Assembly: GCF_006636205.1 (NCBI RefSeq)
Contig: NZ_VIGB01000003.1
Coordinates: 3,152,501-3,216,500, forward strand
Length of the DNA stretch: 64,000 bases
Direction of reading: 5' to 3'
Origin: Kitasatospora acidiphila
GTDB lineage: Bacteria > Actinomycetota > Actinomycetes > Streptomycetales > Streptomycetaceae
The stretch's first letter is position 1; each line of letters starts with the position of its first letter. A program made the position numbers and the translations under genes. Under the pieces are notes generated by a model, which was not told where the DNA came from, did no database searches, and was given only the letters and a program-made list of their open reading frames with translations. Positions 42,852-55,060 of this stretch are shown here, in pieces.

Positions 42852-45248
42852 TCAGCGCAAGGCCTGCTGCACCTGTTCGGCGAGGGCCCCGGCGGCGTCC
42901 GGCGCCAGCGGCCGGCCGGCCGCGTCGGTCAGGTAGAAGGCGTCCACCGCGTCCGCGCCCAGGGTGCTGACATGGGCGGTGCGCACCCGGGCGCCGGCCG
43001 CGTCCAGCGCCCGGCCGATCCGGTGCAGCAGCCCCGGGGCGTCGTGCGCCCGCACCTCCAGCACCGTCGCGGTGGCCGACGCGCCGCCGGGCGCCACGGT
43101 GACCACCGGCGGCGGCGGGGTGATGCCGCGCCGGCGCGGTGCGGCTGCGTCCCGCTCGGCCAGCCGGCGGCCGGTGTCCAGCGAGCCGTCCAGCGCCCGG
43201 CGCAGATCGGAGCGGAGCCGGTCCACCGCCGGCAGCTCGCCGAACTCGGCCGCCACCCGCCAGGAGAGCAGCAGCACCGGGCCGGCGCCGATCGGGTCCA
43301 GCTCGCACAGGTTCAGCGAGCGGACCGTCAGCCGGTTCAGCGCCAGCACCCCGGAGACGGTGCCGAGCAGCCCCGGTCGGTCCGGCACCGCCAGCGCCAG
43401 CTCCACCCCCATCGGCTCGCCCGCCAGCGGATCGTGCTCGGCGCGCAGCAGCAGCGCCGGCTCCCCGGTGCGGGCCGCCTCCACCGCCAACCGCTCCTCG
43501 GCCACGCAGACGGCCGCGGCGGGTCGAGCGGGTTCCGCGCCGGCCAGCACCGCGGCCACCCGGTGCACCAGCCCGGACACCAGCGAGGCCCGCCAGGCGC
43601 TCCACGCGGCCGGGCCGGTGGCCAGCGCGTCCGCCTCGGTGAGGGCGTGCAGCAGCTCCAGGTGGGTCGCGGTGCCGACCGTCTTGGCGATCAGCTCCAC
43701 GGTCGCCGGGTCGTCCGGATCGCGCCGGGTGGCGGTCTCCACCAGGGTCAGGTGGTGGCGGACCAGCAGCGCCAGGGTCTCGGTGTCGTCGTGGTCGAAG
43801 CCCATCCGCACCGCCAGGTCGCGGATGATCACCTCGCCCGCCTCCGAGTGGTCGCCCGGCCAGCCCTTGCCGATGTCGTGCAGCAGCGCCGCCACCAGCA
43901 GCAGGTCGGGCCGGGCCACCCGGCGGGTCAGCGCGGCCGCCCGCACCGCCGTCTCGACCAGGTGGCGGTCCACCGTCCAGGTGTGCACCGCGTTGCGCTG
44001 CGGCCGGCAGCGCACCCGTTCCCAGTCCGGCAGCAGCCGGTCGATCAGTCCCTCCGCGTCCAGCGCCTCCCAGACCGGCAGGCCGGCCCGCCCCGCGCCG
44101 AGCAGGGTGACCAGCTGCTCCCGGGCCTCGGTGGGCCACGGCACCGGCAGCGCCCGGCACTCGGCGGCCAGCCGGCGCACCGTGGCGTGCGAGATGGGCA
44201 GCCCGTTCTGCGCGGCCGCGGCGGCGGCCCGCAGCGGCAGCACCGGATCGTCGGCCGGGCGGGCGGCCTGGGCCAGCACGGCCTCGCCGTCCTGCGCCAC
44301 CACGCCCTCGGCCAGCGGCTCGCGCCCCGCCGCGACCCGGGCGCCGCCGCCGAACGGGCGCAGCAGGGCGCGCCGGCCGCGCGACCGGCGGCCGGCCAGC
44401 AACCGGTCCACGGACCACCAGGTCACCTCGCCCGCGTAGGCGATGGTCCGAGCCGCCCGGTAGACCTCGCGCAGCAGCGTGTCGGCGTCCAACACCCCGA
44501 GTTCGGCCGCCACTTGGTCCTGGTCCTGGAGCGCGAGCCGCTCGGTGGCCCGCCCGGTGGCCAGGTGCAGCGCGTCGCGCACGTCGCTGAGCCGCTGCCG
44601 GGCGGCGGCCAGTCCCTCGCGGGGTGCGTCGGCCAGCCAGGAGGCGGCGATGGCGTCCAGCTCCACCACGTCCCGCAGGCCGCCTCGGGCCTCCTTGAGG
44701 TCCGGCTCCAGCAGGAACGACAGCTCGCCGTGCCGCTCGGCCCGGGCCAGGCCGAGCTCGCGCAGCTCGGGCAGCCGTCTGGCCGCCGTGGCCCGCCAGT
44801 CGGCCAGCACCGCCGAGCGCAGCGCCGCGGTCAGGTCGGCCTCGCCGGCCAGGTGCCGGGCGTCCAGCAGGCCGAGTTGGGCCTTGAGGTCGGCGGCGGC
44901 CACCGACCGGGCTTCGGCGAGCTTGCGCACCGAGTGGTCGAGCTTCACCCCGCTGTCCCAGACCGGGTACCAGAGCCGCTCGGCGAGTTCGCCGACCGCG
45001 GCCCCGTCGTGCAGCAGCACCAGGTCGAGGTCGCTGCGCGGCGAGAGCTCGCCGCGGCCGTAGCCGCCGACCGCGACCAGTGCGGTGCCGGGCGGCGGGT
45101 CGGCCCGCTGGAACAGCGCGGCCAGCCAGTCGTCGGTGAGCCGGGCCAGTGCGGTGCGGCGGGCCTGTCCGGTCAGCTCCGGGTCGGCCAGCAGGGCGGA
45201 CCTGGCCCGCTGGTGGGCGGCGGGGTCGGCGGGGTCGGTGGTCGTCAC
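42852..45248 (-). CDS. glnD: [Protein-PII] nucleotidyltransferase GlnD
   Basis: A 798-residue bifunctional enzyme. Nucleotidyltransferase motif GGYGRGELSPRSDLDL at 61-76, an HD phosphohydrolase motif (ALLHDIGKGWPGDHSE) in the middle, and two C-terminal ACT domains for glutamine sensing. In streptomycetes GlnD adenylylates rather than uridylylates the PII protein GlnK/GlnB on Tyr51 (known for S. coelicolor). Frame is intact throughout. A 13-bp hairpin separates it from glnB. Confidence 0.95.
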   Translation of the reverse strand: MTTTDPADPAAHQRARSALLADPELTGQARRTALARLTDDWLAALFQRADPPPGTALVAVGGYGRGELSPRSDLDLVLLHDGAAVGELAERLWYPVWDSGVKLDHSVRKLAEARSVAAADLKAQLGLLDARHLAGEADLTAALRSAVLADWRATAARRLPELRELGLARAERHGELSFLLEPDLKEARGGLRDVVELDAIAASWLADAPREGLAAARQRLSDVRDALHLATGRATERLALQDQDQVAAELGVLDADTLLREVYRAARTIAYAGEVTWWSVDRLLAGRRSRGRRALLRPFGGGARVAAGREPLAEGVVAQDGEAVLAQAARPADDPVLPLRAAAAAAQNGLPISHATVRRLAAECRALPVPWPTEAREQLVTLLGAGRAGLPVWEALDAEGLIDRLLPDWERVRCRPQRNAVHTWTVDRHLVETAVRAAALTRRVARPDLLLVAALLHDIGKGWPGDHSEAGEVIIRDLAVRMGFDHDDTETLALLVRHHLTLVETATRRDPDDPATVELIAKTVGTATHLELLHALTEADALATGPAAWSAWRASLVSGLVHRVAAVLAGAEPARPAAAVCVAEERLAVEAARTGEPALLLRAEHDPLAGEPMGVELALAVPDRPGLLGTVSGVLALNRLTVRSLNLCELDPIGAGPVLLLSWRVAAEFGELPAVDRLRSDLRRALDGSLDTGRRLAERDAAAPRRRGITPPPPVVTVAPGGASATATVLEVRAHDAPGLLHRIGRALDAAGARVRTAHVSTLGADAVDAFYLTDAAGRPLAPDAAGALAEQVQQALR

Positions 45249-45275
45249 TGGGCCTCCCGGGTGGTGAACGCCGTC

Positions 45276-45306
45276 AGCGGACCCGCGAGTTGGTCGCGGG
45301 TCCGCT
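45276..45306 (-). terminator. Attenuator-like hairpin between glnB and glnD
   Basis: Perfect 13-nt arms (45276-45288, 45294-45306) with loop GTTGG, 25 bases after the glnB stop. It likely lowers glnD expression relative to amtB-glnB. Confidence 0.6.
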
Positions 45307-45330
45307 CAAGGAGCTTGGGGGAACGGTCGG

Positions 45331-47008
<1,678 letters not shown>

Positions 47009-47103
47009 CGGCGTCTCCTCGTGGTGATGGCCGTGCCACCCGAGGGATTCCGTCCCATGTGATCCCGGGGTGTCGGCGATGAAGAGGAGAGTGCCGAAGA
47101 CGG

Positions 47104-47141
47104 GTTTCGGTCAGTGCGGCTCGGTGTTTCGCGGCCGTGAC
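47104..47141 (-). promoter_or_regulatory. GlnR-type double box upstream of amtB
   Basis: On the minus strand GTCAC-N6-GAAAC is followed after six bases by CCGCA-N6-GAAAC, giving the 22-bp periodic gTnAC-N6-GaAAC pattern known for GlnR in actinobacteria. The first unit is a perfect match, and the second has a weak left half. It lies 96-133 bp before the amtB start. Binding is inferred from consensus and target. Confidence 0.7.
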
Positions 47142-47200
47142 ACGGTTGACGGCCGCGTTACGGACGCGTGAACTGCGCCGGTCGCGGCCGCCTTGACCGA

Positions 47201-48658
47201 TCAGACCGCCTCGTACTCGGGGATCTGCTCCACCACCAGATCGGCCAGCCGGTTGACGGCCGGGACGGAGCCGTAGTCCCGGGTGGCCGCCTCGGTGGTC
47301 TTGCGGACCCGGGTGTTCAGCCGCTCCGAGCGCACCTTGCCGGCGATCTCCACCGCCTGCTCCGTTATCACCGCGGCCTGCTCGGGCTCGCCCTGCAGCA
47401 GGTGGACGCTGGCCATGCCGACCAGGTTGAAGGCGTAGGTGCGGGTGTGGTTCTCCATGTCCTGGCGGAACAGGTTGACCGCGGTCTCCATGTGCGGGGC
47501 GGCCAGCGAGGCGTAGCGCGGGCTGCGGCTGGAGTGGTAGGCGAGGTCGCGGAACGAGTGGGCGTTCTCCGCGTACAGCTCGGCCTCGGAGAAGAACCGC
47601 AGCCAGTCCGGGGCCCGCTCGACCGGGCCGGCGTCGGTGAAGGTGTCCTCGGCCAGCCGGACCGCCCGGGCGCAGCGGTTGACCTCGCCGATGTTGGAGT
47701 AGGCGCGGGCCTCCATGGCGTAGAGCAGCGCCTGCTGGCGCGGGGTGGCGGTGTCCCGGCTGCCGTACTGGGCGAGGTGGATCAGCTCCAGGGCGTCCTC
47801 GCCGCGGTTCAGGTGGATCATCTGGCGGCTCATGTCGGTGAGGATCAGCGCGCCGAACGGCCGGTCGCCGGCCTCCTTGGCCGCGTGCAGCGCCAGCACG
47901 TAGTACTTCTGGGCGCTGGGGTGCATGCCCACGTCGTACGACATCCAGCCGGCCAGGTGGGCGAGTTCGGCGGTGAGCCGGAAGAGCCGCTGGGTGACGG
48001 CCGGCGGGTAGGTCTCCTGCAGCAGGTCCGTGACCTCGTGCAGCTGGCCGACCACGGCCTTGCGGCGCAGCCCGCCGCCGTTCTGCGCGTCCCACTGGCG
48101 GAACATCACCGTGGTCTGCTCCAGCAGTTGCAGCTCCGGCTCGGAGAGCCGCCCGGTGTACTGCTCACCGCCGTTGGCCGCGGTCAGGATCGGGGTCGGG
48201 TTGCCGTTCGGGCCGGGAGTGAGCCAGCGCTGCATCGGCTCGATCAGCGCCGCACCGGCCGTCAGGGCCAGCGAAGTGCCCAGGAAGCCACGGCGGTTGA
48301 GCATCAGGTCGCTGCGCGAGTACTCGCTGATCAGCTGCACCGTCTGCGGGCCGCTCCAGGGCAGGTCGACCCCGCCGCCGGCCACCGTGGAGACCGGCAC
48401 GGCCACCCGCAGGCCCAGGTCCTCCTCGGAGACCACCGAGCCGAACCGCTCCGAGAACAGGTCGGACATGATCTTCGGGATCGGCTCGCGCGGCTGCTCG
48501 CCGTCCAGCCAGCGGCGCACCCGCGAGGTGTCGGTGCTGACGTGGTGGGCACCGAGCTGGCGAGCCTGCCGGTTCACCTGCCGGGCGAACTCGCCCTTCG
48601 ACCACCCGCTGCGCGTGAACCACGCGGTGAGCTTCTCGTTGGGCTGTTTCTCTGCCAT
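47201..48658 (-). CDS. nsdA: NsdA-like regulator (TPR protein)
   Basis: A 485-residue regulator. N-terminal DNA-binding-like region (KLTAWFTRSGWSKGEFARQV, RVRRWLDGEQPREP) and helical TPR-like repeats in the second half (LALHAAKEAGDRPFGALILT, ALLYAMEARAYSNIGEVNRC). NsdA in S. coelicolor (SCO5582, next to amtB) represses sporulation and antibiotic production, and the same position here supports the name. ATG 48658 after AGGTGG. A short hydrophobic segment (GTSLALTAGAALIEP) near residue 130 resembles a Tat-like stretch but is internal. Confidence 0.85.
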   Translation of the reverse strand: MAEKQPNEKLTAWFTRSGWSKGEFARQVNRQARQLGAHHVSTDTSRVRRWLDGEQPREPIPKIMSDLFSERFGSVVSEEDLGLRVAVPVSTVAGGGVDLPWSGPQTVQLISEYSRSDLMLNRRGFLGTSLALTAGAALIEPMQRWLTPGPNGNPTPILTAANGGEQYTGRLSEPELQLLEQTTVMFRQWDAQNGGGLRRKAVVGQLHEVTDLLQETYPPAVTQRLFRLTAELAHLAGWMSYDVGMHPSAQKYYVLALHAAKEAGDRPFGALILTDMSRQMIHLNRGEDALELIHLAQYGSRDTATPRQQALLYAMEARAYSNIGEVNRCARAVRLAEDTFTDAGPVERAPDWLRFFSEAELYAENAHSFRDLAYHSSRSPRYASLAAPHMETAVNLFRQDMENHTRTYAFNLVGMASVHLLQGEPEQAAVITEQAVEIAGKVRSERLNTRVRKTTEAATRDYGSVPAVNRLADLVVEQIPEYEAV

Positions 48659-48994
48659 TGGGTCCACCTGTCCCGCCCGACCCCGCCGGGGTCCCCATTC
48701 TCGTTTCCCGCTCGGCACCGCACCCCTGCCGGGGCGTGATCCGAACGTAGCCCGCCGTGGGCCGTCCGGGGGATGCTTCCCCGAGAAACGCCACCATTCG
48801 CCACCCCCAGGAGTGAAGCGACGAACCGTCAGCGGCGCTTCACTGGAAGGCGGCCCTCCGCTCGGGGCTGCCCGCGCCACCCGGCGCACACCATCATCCG
48901 CGCGCCGCCCACCGTGAGGTCACGCCTGGGGGCAGAATTTTGACACAACGTCACGATCCCGTAACCGCCGGCAACCGAAATCTGTTGGGGAGGC

Positions 48995-49687
48995 ATGGAC
49001 AACCTGTTCGGCGATCTGAGGTTCGGCGTCCGCCGCCGCAGCCGCGCCACCGCGTGCCGGGCCGCGGCCGAGTACGCCGGCCGCTGGGGCTGGGCGGTGG
49101 CGCTCGGCGGACCCGCCCGGGTGCCGGCCGGACCGTGCCGCTGCGGCCGGCCGCACTGCGCCGCCCCCGGACTGCACCCGCTGCCCGGCGAGCCGGCCCG
49201 CGAGCTGGCGCCCGGCGCCACCCCGCACGAGGTGTGCGCGCTCTGGGACGGCAAGCGGGACGGCGCGGTGCTGCTGCCCACCGGGCGCTCCTTCGACGTG
49301 CTCGACGTGCCCGAGCCGGCCGGACTGCACGCCCTGGTCCGGCTGGAGCGGATGGGCACCCAGGTCGGCCCGGTGCTGGCCTCCGCCACCGGCCGGCTGC
49401 TGTTCTTCGTCGCCCAGGGCACCGCGGACAAGCTGCCCGACCTGCTCTACCGGATGGGCTGGGACGACGCCGCGCTGGACCTGGCCTGCCACGGCGCCGG
49501 CGGCTACCTCACCGCGCCGCCCACCGCGCTGCCCGGCCAGGGCGCGGTGCGCTGGCTGCGCCCGCCGTGCCGGGAGAGCGCGGTCCGCCCGCCGCAGGCC
49601 CGGCTGCTGCTCGGCACCCTGGCCTACGCCTGCCACCGCGGCCGGCAGCGCCGGCTGGCCGCCGAGCCGGCCTGGCTCGCCTCCTGA
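48995..49687 (+). CDS. Bifunctional primase-polymerase-like protein
   Basis: A 230-residue protein of the streptomycete group often labelled bifunctional DNA primase/polymerase. VLLPTGRSFDVLDVPEPAG resembles the Prim-Pol segment that carries the metal-binding acids, but only part of the D-x-D pattern is present. A Cys-rich patch (PCRCGRPHCAAPGLHP) near residue 47 may bind zinc. It is homologous over about 110 residues to the shorter protein at 4131. The GGGGAGG site is only one base from the ATG, so initiation may be inefficient. It converges with ftsY. Confidence 0.72.
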   Translation: MDNLFGDLRFGVRRRSRATACRAAAEYAGRWGWAVALGGPARVPAGPCRCGRPHCAAPGLHPLPGEPARELAPGATPHEVCALWDGKRDGAVLLPTGRSFDVLDVPEPAGLHALVRLERMGTQVGPVLASATGRLLFFVAQGTADKLPDLLYRMGWDDAALDLACHGAGGYLTAPPTALPGQGAVRWLRPPCRESAVRPPQARLLLGTLAYACHRGRQRRLAAEPAWLAS

Positions 49688-49711
49688 CCGGGCGGTAGGG
49701 AGAAACGCCGC

Positions 49712-49742
49712 TGGGCCGCTCCCCCGTCGGGGAAGCGGCCCA
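49712..49742. terminator. Bidirectional terminator between Prim-Pol-like gene and ftsY
   Basis: TGGGCCGCTCCCC (49712-49724) pairs with GGGGAAGCGGCCCA (49729-49742) with one bulged A, midway between the convergent stops. Confidence 0.65.
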
Positions 49743-49763
49743 GTTGCGCGGTCGGCGATCGGA

Positions 49764-50987
49764 TCAGTCGCCGATCAGCGCGTCCACGAAGGCACCCGGC
49801 TCGAACGGCGCCAGGTCGTCGGCGCCCTCGCCCAGGCCGATCAGCTTGACCGGCACGCCCAGCTCGCGCTGCACCGCGACCACGATGCCGCCCTTGGCGG
49901 TGCCGTCCAGCTTGGTCAGCACGATGCCGGTGATGTCCACCACCTCGGCGAAGACCCGGGCCTGCACCAGGCCGTTCTGCCCGGTGGTGGCGTCCAGCAC
50001 CAGCAGCACCTCGTTCACCGGGCCGTGCTTCTCCACCACCCGCTTGACCTTGCCGAGCTCGTCCATCAGGCCGGTCTTGGTGTGCAGCCGGCCGGCGGTG
50101 TCGATCAGCACCGTGTCGGCGCCCTCGGCGATCGCCTCCTTGACCGCGTCGAACGCGACCGAGGCCGGGTCGCCGCCCTCCGGGCCGCGCACCGTGCGGG
50201 CACCGACCCGCTCGCCCCAGGTCTGCAGCTGGTCGGCGGCGGCGGCGCGGAAGGTGTCGGCCGCGCCGAGCACCACCGTGCGGCCGTCGGCCACCAGGAC
50301 CCGGCCGAGCTTGCCGGAGGTGGTGGTCTTGCCGACACCGTTGACGCCGACCACCAGGAGCACCGCGGGACGGCCGTCCTCCTGCTTGGCGGTGTGCAGC
50401 GAGCGGTCGGTGTCGGCACCGATCAGCTCGACCAGCTCGTCGCGCAGCAGACCGCGCAGCTCGTCGGGGCTGCGGGTGCCGAGCACCTTCACCCGGGTGC
50501 GCAGCCGCTCGACCAGCTCCTGGGTGGGGGCCACTCCTATGTCGGCGGTGAGCAGGGTGTCCTCGATCTCCTCCCAGGTGTCCTCGTCGAGGCGGTCCCG
50601 GGAGAGCAGGGTCAGCAGGCCCTTGCCGAGCGCGTTCTGCGAGCGCGACAGCCGCGAGCGCAGCCGCACCAGCCGGCCGGCGGTCGGCTCCGGCACCTCC
50701 AGCGCGGGGGCCTCGGTGACCTGCTCGGGGGTGACCTCGACCGGCTCGGCCGGGAGCTCGACCTCCTCGACGGTCTGCGCCGGCGCCTCGCGCGGCGGCG
50801 CGGCCTCGTCGCCGACGTGCGGCTCCTCGGCCTGCGGCGCGGGCGCCTCGGCCTTGGGCGCCGGCGGCGCGATGGTCGTCGTGGACTTCGGGGGCAGTTC
50901 CTTACGTCGTCTGCCACTGACGACGAGGCCGGCAACCGCACCAACGGCGATCACGGCGATGACTACGGCAAGGATCACGTATTCCAC
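49764..50987 (-). CDS. ftsY: SRP receptor FtsY
   Basis: A 407-residue GTPase. An N-terminal membrane segment (EYVILAVVIAVIAVGAVAG) is followed by an acidic Pro/Ala/Glu linker (40-105), then the NG domain: G1 GVNGVGKTTTSGKLG, DTAGR, TKLDGTAKGG. I start it at GTG 50987, seven bases after AAGGAG; a GTG six codons upstream is less likely. Works with Ffh (41204) to dock ribosomes at SecYEG. Confidence 0.96.
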   Translation of the reverse strand: MEYVILAVVIAVIAVGAVAGLVVSGRRRKELPPKSTTTIAPPAPKAEAPAPQAEEPHVGDEAAPPREAPAQTVEEVELPAEPVEVTPEQVTEAPALEVPEPTAGRLVRLRSRLSRSQNALGKGLLTLLSRDRLDEDTWEEIEDTLLTADIGVAPTQELVERLRTRVKVLGTRSPDELRGLLRDELVELIGADTDRSLHTAKQEDGRPAVLLVVGVNGVGKTTTSGKLGRVLVADGRTVVLGAADTFRAAAADQLQTWGERVGARTVRGPEGGDPASVAFDAVKEAIAEGADTVLIDTAGRLHTKTGLMDELGKVKRVVEKHGPVNEVLLVLDATTGQNGLVQARVFAEVVDITGIVLTKLDGTAKGGIVVAVQRELGVPVKLIGLGEGADDLAPFEPGAFVDALIGD

Positions 50988-51127
50988 AAACAAGCTCCTT
51001 CGCACCGGGCTGGCTGGTGATCCTCGCGCCGGTGACGTTCCGCCACGCTACTGCTACGCTCTGCCGTGTACCGCTTGGTGCCGGTCAGGGCTTGGCCGTC
51101 ATGAGGTCATCACGACCGAGTGAGAAG

Positions 51128-51147
51128 CCCTCTCGGCGACGAGAGGG
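51128..51147 (-). terminator. Hairpin after smc with GNRA-type loop
   Basis: Eight-base arms CCCTCTCG and CGAGAGGG enclose a four-base loop (GCGA on the plus strand, TCGC on the minus strand), 48 bases beyond the smc stop. Confidence 0.45.
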
Positions 51148-51194
51148 AGGAGTCACAACCCTGCAAGTATCCGCGATTCGCGGCCGAAGCGGGG

Positions 51195-54100
51195 TCAGGC
51201 AGGCTGGACGGCCTTGCGCTGTTGTCGCATCGGTACCTTGCGCTCCCGGTGTTCTTCGCGCAGCCGCTGGCTGATCACCTGGGAGATGCCGTCGCCCTTC
51301 ATGGTGACGCCGTACAGCGCGTCGGCGCACTCCATGGTCAGCTTCTGGTGGGTGATCACGATCAGCTGGGAGCTGTCCCGCAGCTCCTCCATGATCGCGA
51401 TCAGCCGGCGCAGGTTGGTCTCGTCCAGCGCCGCCTCCACCTCGTCCATCACGTAGAACGGGCTGGGCCGGGCCTTGAAGATGGCGACCAGCATGGCGAC
51501 CGCGGTCAGCGAGCGCTCGCCGCCGGAGAGCAGCGAAAGCCGCTTGACCTTCTTGCCGGGCGGGCGGGCCTCCACCTCCACCCCGGTGGCCAGCATGTCG
51601 TCCGGGTCGGTCAGCACCAGCCGGCCCTCGCCGCCCGGGAAGAGCCGCGAGAAAACGCCCTCGAACTGGGCGGCGGTGTCGTGGAACGCGGCCGTGAACA
51701 GCTCCTCGACCCGCTGGTCCACGTCCCGCACGATGTCCAGCAGGTCCCGGCGGCTGCGCTTGAGGTCCTCCAGCTGCTCGCCGAGGAACTTGTGGCGCTC
51801 CTCCAGCGCCGCGAACTCCTCCAGCGCCAGCGGGTTGACCTTGCCCAGCTGCTGGTAGGCCTTCTCGGCGGCACGCAGCCGCTTCTCCTGCTCGGCGCGG
51901 ACGTACGGGCGCGGCTCGCCGGGCTGCTCCCCCTCCTCGGCCGGGGCCGGGGGCACCGGCTGGTCCGGGCCGTACTCGGCCAGCAGCGCCTGCGACTCGA
52001 CGCCGAACTCCTCCAGCGCCTTGGCCTCCAGCTGCTCGATCCGCAGCCGCTTCTCGGCGCGCAGCACCTCGTCCCGGTGGCCGGCGTCGACCAGCTTGTC
52101 GAGTTCGTCCTTGAGCTCCCGGCCCAGCTCCCGGGCGGCCCGCAGCTCGGCCTCCCGGGCGGCGCGGGCCTGCTCGATGCCGGTGCGCTCGGCCTCGGCC
52201 CGGGAGGTGGAGACCTCCAGGCAGGCGAGCAGCTGCCGGGCGCCGGCCAGCACCGCGCCGGCCACCGCCGCCTCGTGCGCGGCCCGGCGGGCCCGGTCGG
52301 CGGCCCGGGCCCGGGCCTCCCGTTCGGCCTTGGCAGCGCGGTCCAGGCTGTCGGCGCGCCCCGCCAGCGAACGGACCCGCTCCTCATGGGTGCGGACCGC
52401 GAGCCGGGCCTCCAGCTCCTGCTGCCTGGCCTGCACGGACTGCTCGGCGAGCCGGTCGCGCTCGGCCTGGTCGGGCTCGTCGGCGTCCTGGTCGGCCAGC
52501 TCCTCGGCCACCGCCAGCCGCTCGGCCAGCTCCTCGGCGGCCCGCACCGCCGCCTCGCGGCCCTCCTCGGCGCGCTGCAGCGCCGCCGCCGCGCGCTCGG
52601 CCTCCCCGGTGGCGGCCCGGGCCTGGCCGCCCAGTCGGCCCAGCGCGCCGGCGGTCTGGGCGCGCTGCTTCTCGGCGCCGCGCTGCTCGGCGGCCAGCCG
52701 CTCCAGCTCGGCGGCGAGCTCCCGGCGCGCCTCCTTGGCCTGGGCGAGCCGCTCGGCGAGCTCGGCGCAGCGCTCGGTGAGCTCCTCGATCTGCCGGGCG
52801 GCGGCATCCACCGCGGCCTGGGTCTCCAGCTGGCTGGGCGGGCCGGCCGCGCCGCCCTGGGCGAAGCCGGCGGCCAGCAGGTCGCCCTCGGCGGTGACGG
52901 CGGTGAGCTCCGGGTGGGTGTCCAGCAGCTGCTGGGCGGCGTCCAGGTCGGCCACCACGGCGGTGTCCGCGAGCAGGGCGCGCACGGCGGGCAGCAGCTC
53001 GGCCGGGCCGGCCACCAGCTCGCCGGCCCAGCGGGCACCGGAGGGCAGGGCATCCCGAGGTGACGTGGTGTCAGGTGCGTCGGCGATCAGCAGCGCGGCC
53101 CGTCCGGCGTCCTCGGTGCGCAGCAGTCGCAGCGCCGCCACGGCGGTCGGCCGGTCGCTGACCGCGAGCGCGTCGGCGGCCGCGCCGAGCGCCACCGCCA
53201 GCGCCGCCTCGTCGCCCGGCGCCACGGTGAGCAGCGCCGCCGCCGGGCCGAGCAGTCCGGTCAGCCGCTCCCCGCCGCCAGCAGCGCGCCGGTGCCGTCC
53301 TTGCGGCGCAGCCCCAGCGCCAGGGTCTCGTGGCGGGCGGTCAGCGCGCTCAGTTCGCGCTCGGCGGCGGCGGCCGCCTCGCGGGCACCGCTGACCTCGC
53401 GTTCCGCGCCGGCCAGCCGGTCCCCCGCCTGCCCGTGCGCCGCCTCCAGCTCCTGGTCGCCGCTCTCCAGCTCGGCCACCTGGTCGCGCAGTTCGTGGTA
53501 CTCGGCGCCGGCCGCCTCGGCGCGTGCCGCGGCCTCGTCGCGGGCCGCGGTCAGCCGCTCGATCTCGGCCTCGGCGCCGGCCGCCCGGGAGGCCGCCGCG
53601 GCGGCCTGCCCCTGCAGTCGGGCCAGCCCCTCGCGCCGGTCGGCGGCGGCCCGGGCCGCGGCGCGCAACCGCTGCTCCTCGGCGGCCAGTTCGCGCTCCG
53701 ACTCGGCGCGGCGGGCCACCGCCTCGTCCAGCGCCTGCTGGGCCGCCTCCAGGGCCTCGGTGAGCGCGGCCTCCTCCTCGCGGACCCGTTCGGCCTCGGC
53801 GGCCAGCTCCTCGGGGTCGCGGCCGCGCCGCTCCGGCTCGCCGCCGCTGGTGGCGTGCCGCACCCTGGCCTCGGCCAGCCCGATGGTGCCGCGGGTCCGC
53901 TCGCCCAGGGCGGCCAGCTGGTACCAGGCGGTGCGGGCGGTCTCCAGGCGCGGCCCGAGCTGTTCCACCTGGGCTTCCAGCACGGCCTCGCGCTGCCGGG
54001 CGGCCAGCAGGTCCCGCTCCACCGCGTCCCGGCGCTGCCGCAGTGCCTGCTCGTCGGCGGCCTCGGCCTGGACCGCCTGGCGCAGGGTCAGCAGATCGTC

Positions 54101-54793
54101 GGCGAGCAGCCGCAGCCGGGCGTCGCGCAGCTCGGCCTGGATGCCGGCGGCCCGCCGGGCGATCCGGGCCTGGCGGCCCAGCGGTCCGAGCTGTCGGCGC
54201 AGTTCGGCGACCAGGTCCTGCACCCGGTTGAGGTTGGCGGCCATCGCGTCCAGCTTCCGCAGCGCCTTCTCCTTGCGCTTGCGGTGCTTGAGCACCCCGG
54301 CGGCCTCCTCGATGAAGGCCCGGCGGCCCTGCGGGTCGGCGTGCAGCACCGAGTCGAGCCGGCCCTGGCCGACGATCACGTGCATCTCCCGGCCGATGCC
54401 GGAGTCGGAGAGCAGTTCCTGGATGTCCAGCAGCCGGCAGGTCTGGCCGTTCAGCGCGTAGTCGCTGCCGCCGTTGCGGAACATGGTGCGGGTGATCGTC
54501 ACCTCGGCGTAGTCGATCGGCAGGGCGCCGTCGGTGTTGTCGATGGTGAGGCTGACCTCGGCCCGGCCGAGCGGCGGCCGACCGCTGGTCCCGGCGAAGA
54601 TGACGTCCTCCATCTTGCCGCCGCGCAGCGACTTGGCACCCTGTTCACCCATGACCCAGGAGAGCGCGTCGACCACATTGGACTTGCCCGAGCCGTTCGG
54701 GCCGACCACGCAGGTGATGCCGGGTTCGAAGCGCAGCGTGGTCGCCGAGGCGAAGGACTTGAAGCCGCGCAGGGTCAGGCTCTTCAGGTGCAC
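51195..54793 (-). pseudogene. smc: Chromosome partition protein SMC, frameshifted in this sequence
   Basis: A condensin ATPase of about 1199 residues once repaired. Head N-part: Walker A GPNGSGKSN, then coiled coil rich in Ala, Glu and Arg. The frame breaks at CCCC 53270-53273, where AAG must continue as ERLTGLLGPAA; one base restores it. The second part carries the hinge, coiled coil, signature LLSGGERSLTAVAML and Walker B FYVMDEVEAALDE. GTG start with no ribosome site; TACAGT lies seven bases before it, suggesting a leaderless message. Essentiality in related bacteria argues for a sequencing error. Confidence 0.9.
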
Positions 54794-55060
54794 CCGTGAG
54801 ACTGTAATCGCCGCCGTCGCCCGGTTTCGGTCGGCCGGGCCGTGGGCAGCCTGAGGAAAACACAGCTGGAGGTGGGTGGCTGGCGCGGTGCTGCTTCAGC
54901 GGCTGCCTTGGCGGAAACCGCGGTGGAGGGTGCAGTGGAAGGCACGAAGGGACGCCGCTGACGACGTCCCTGATGATCGCGTCCCGAGGTGTCGCGTCGG
55001 TGCGCGGCAGAAATCGGCCTGCGCGACAAAATCGGCCGGTGTCTAGCCGGTCGATTCGAT

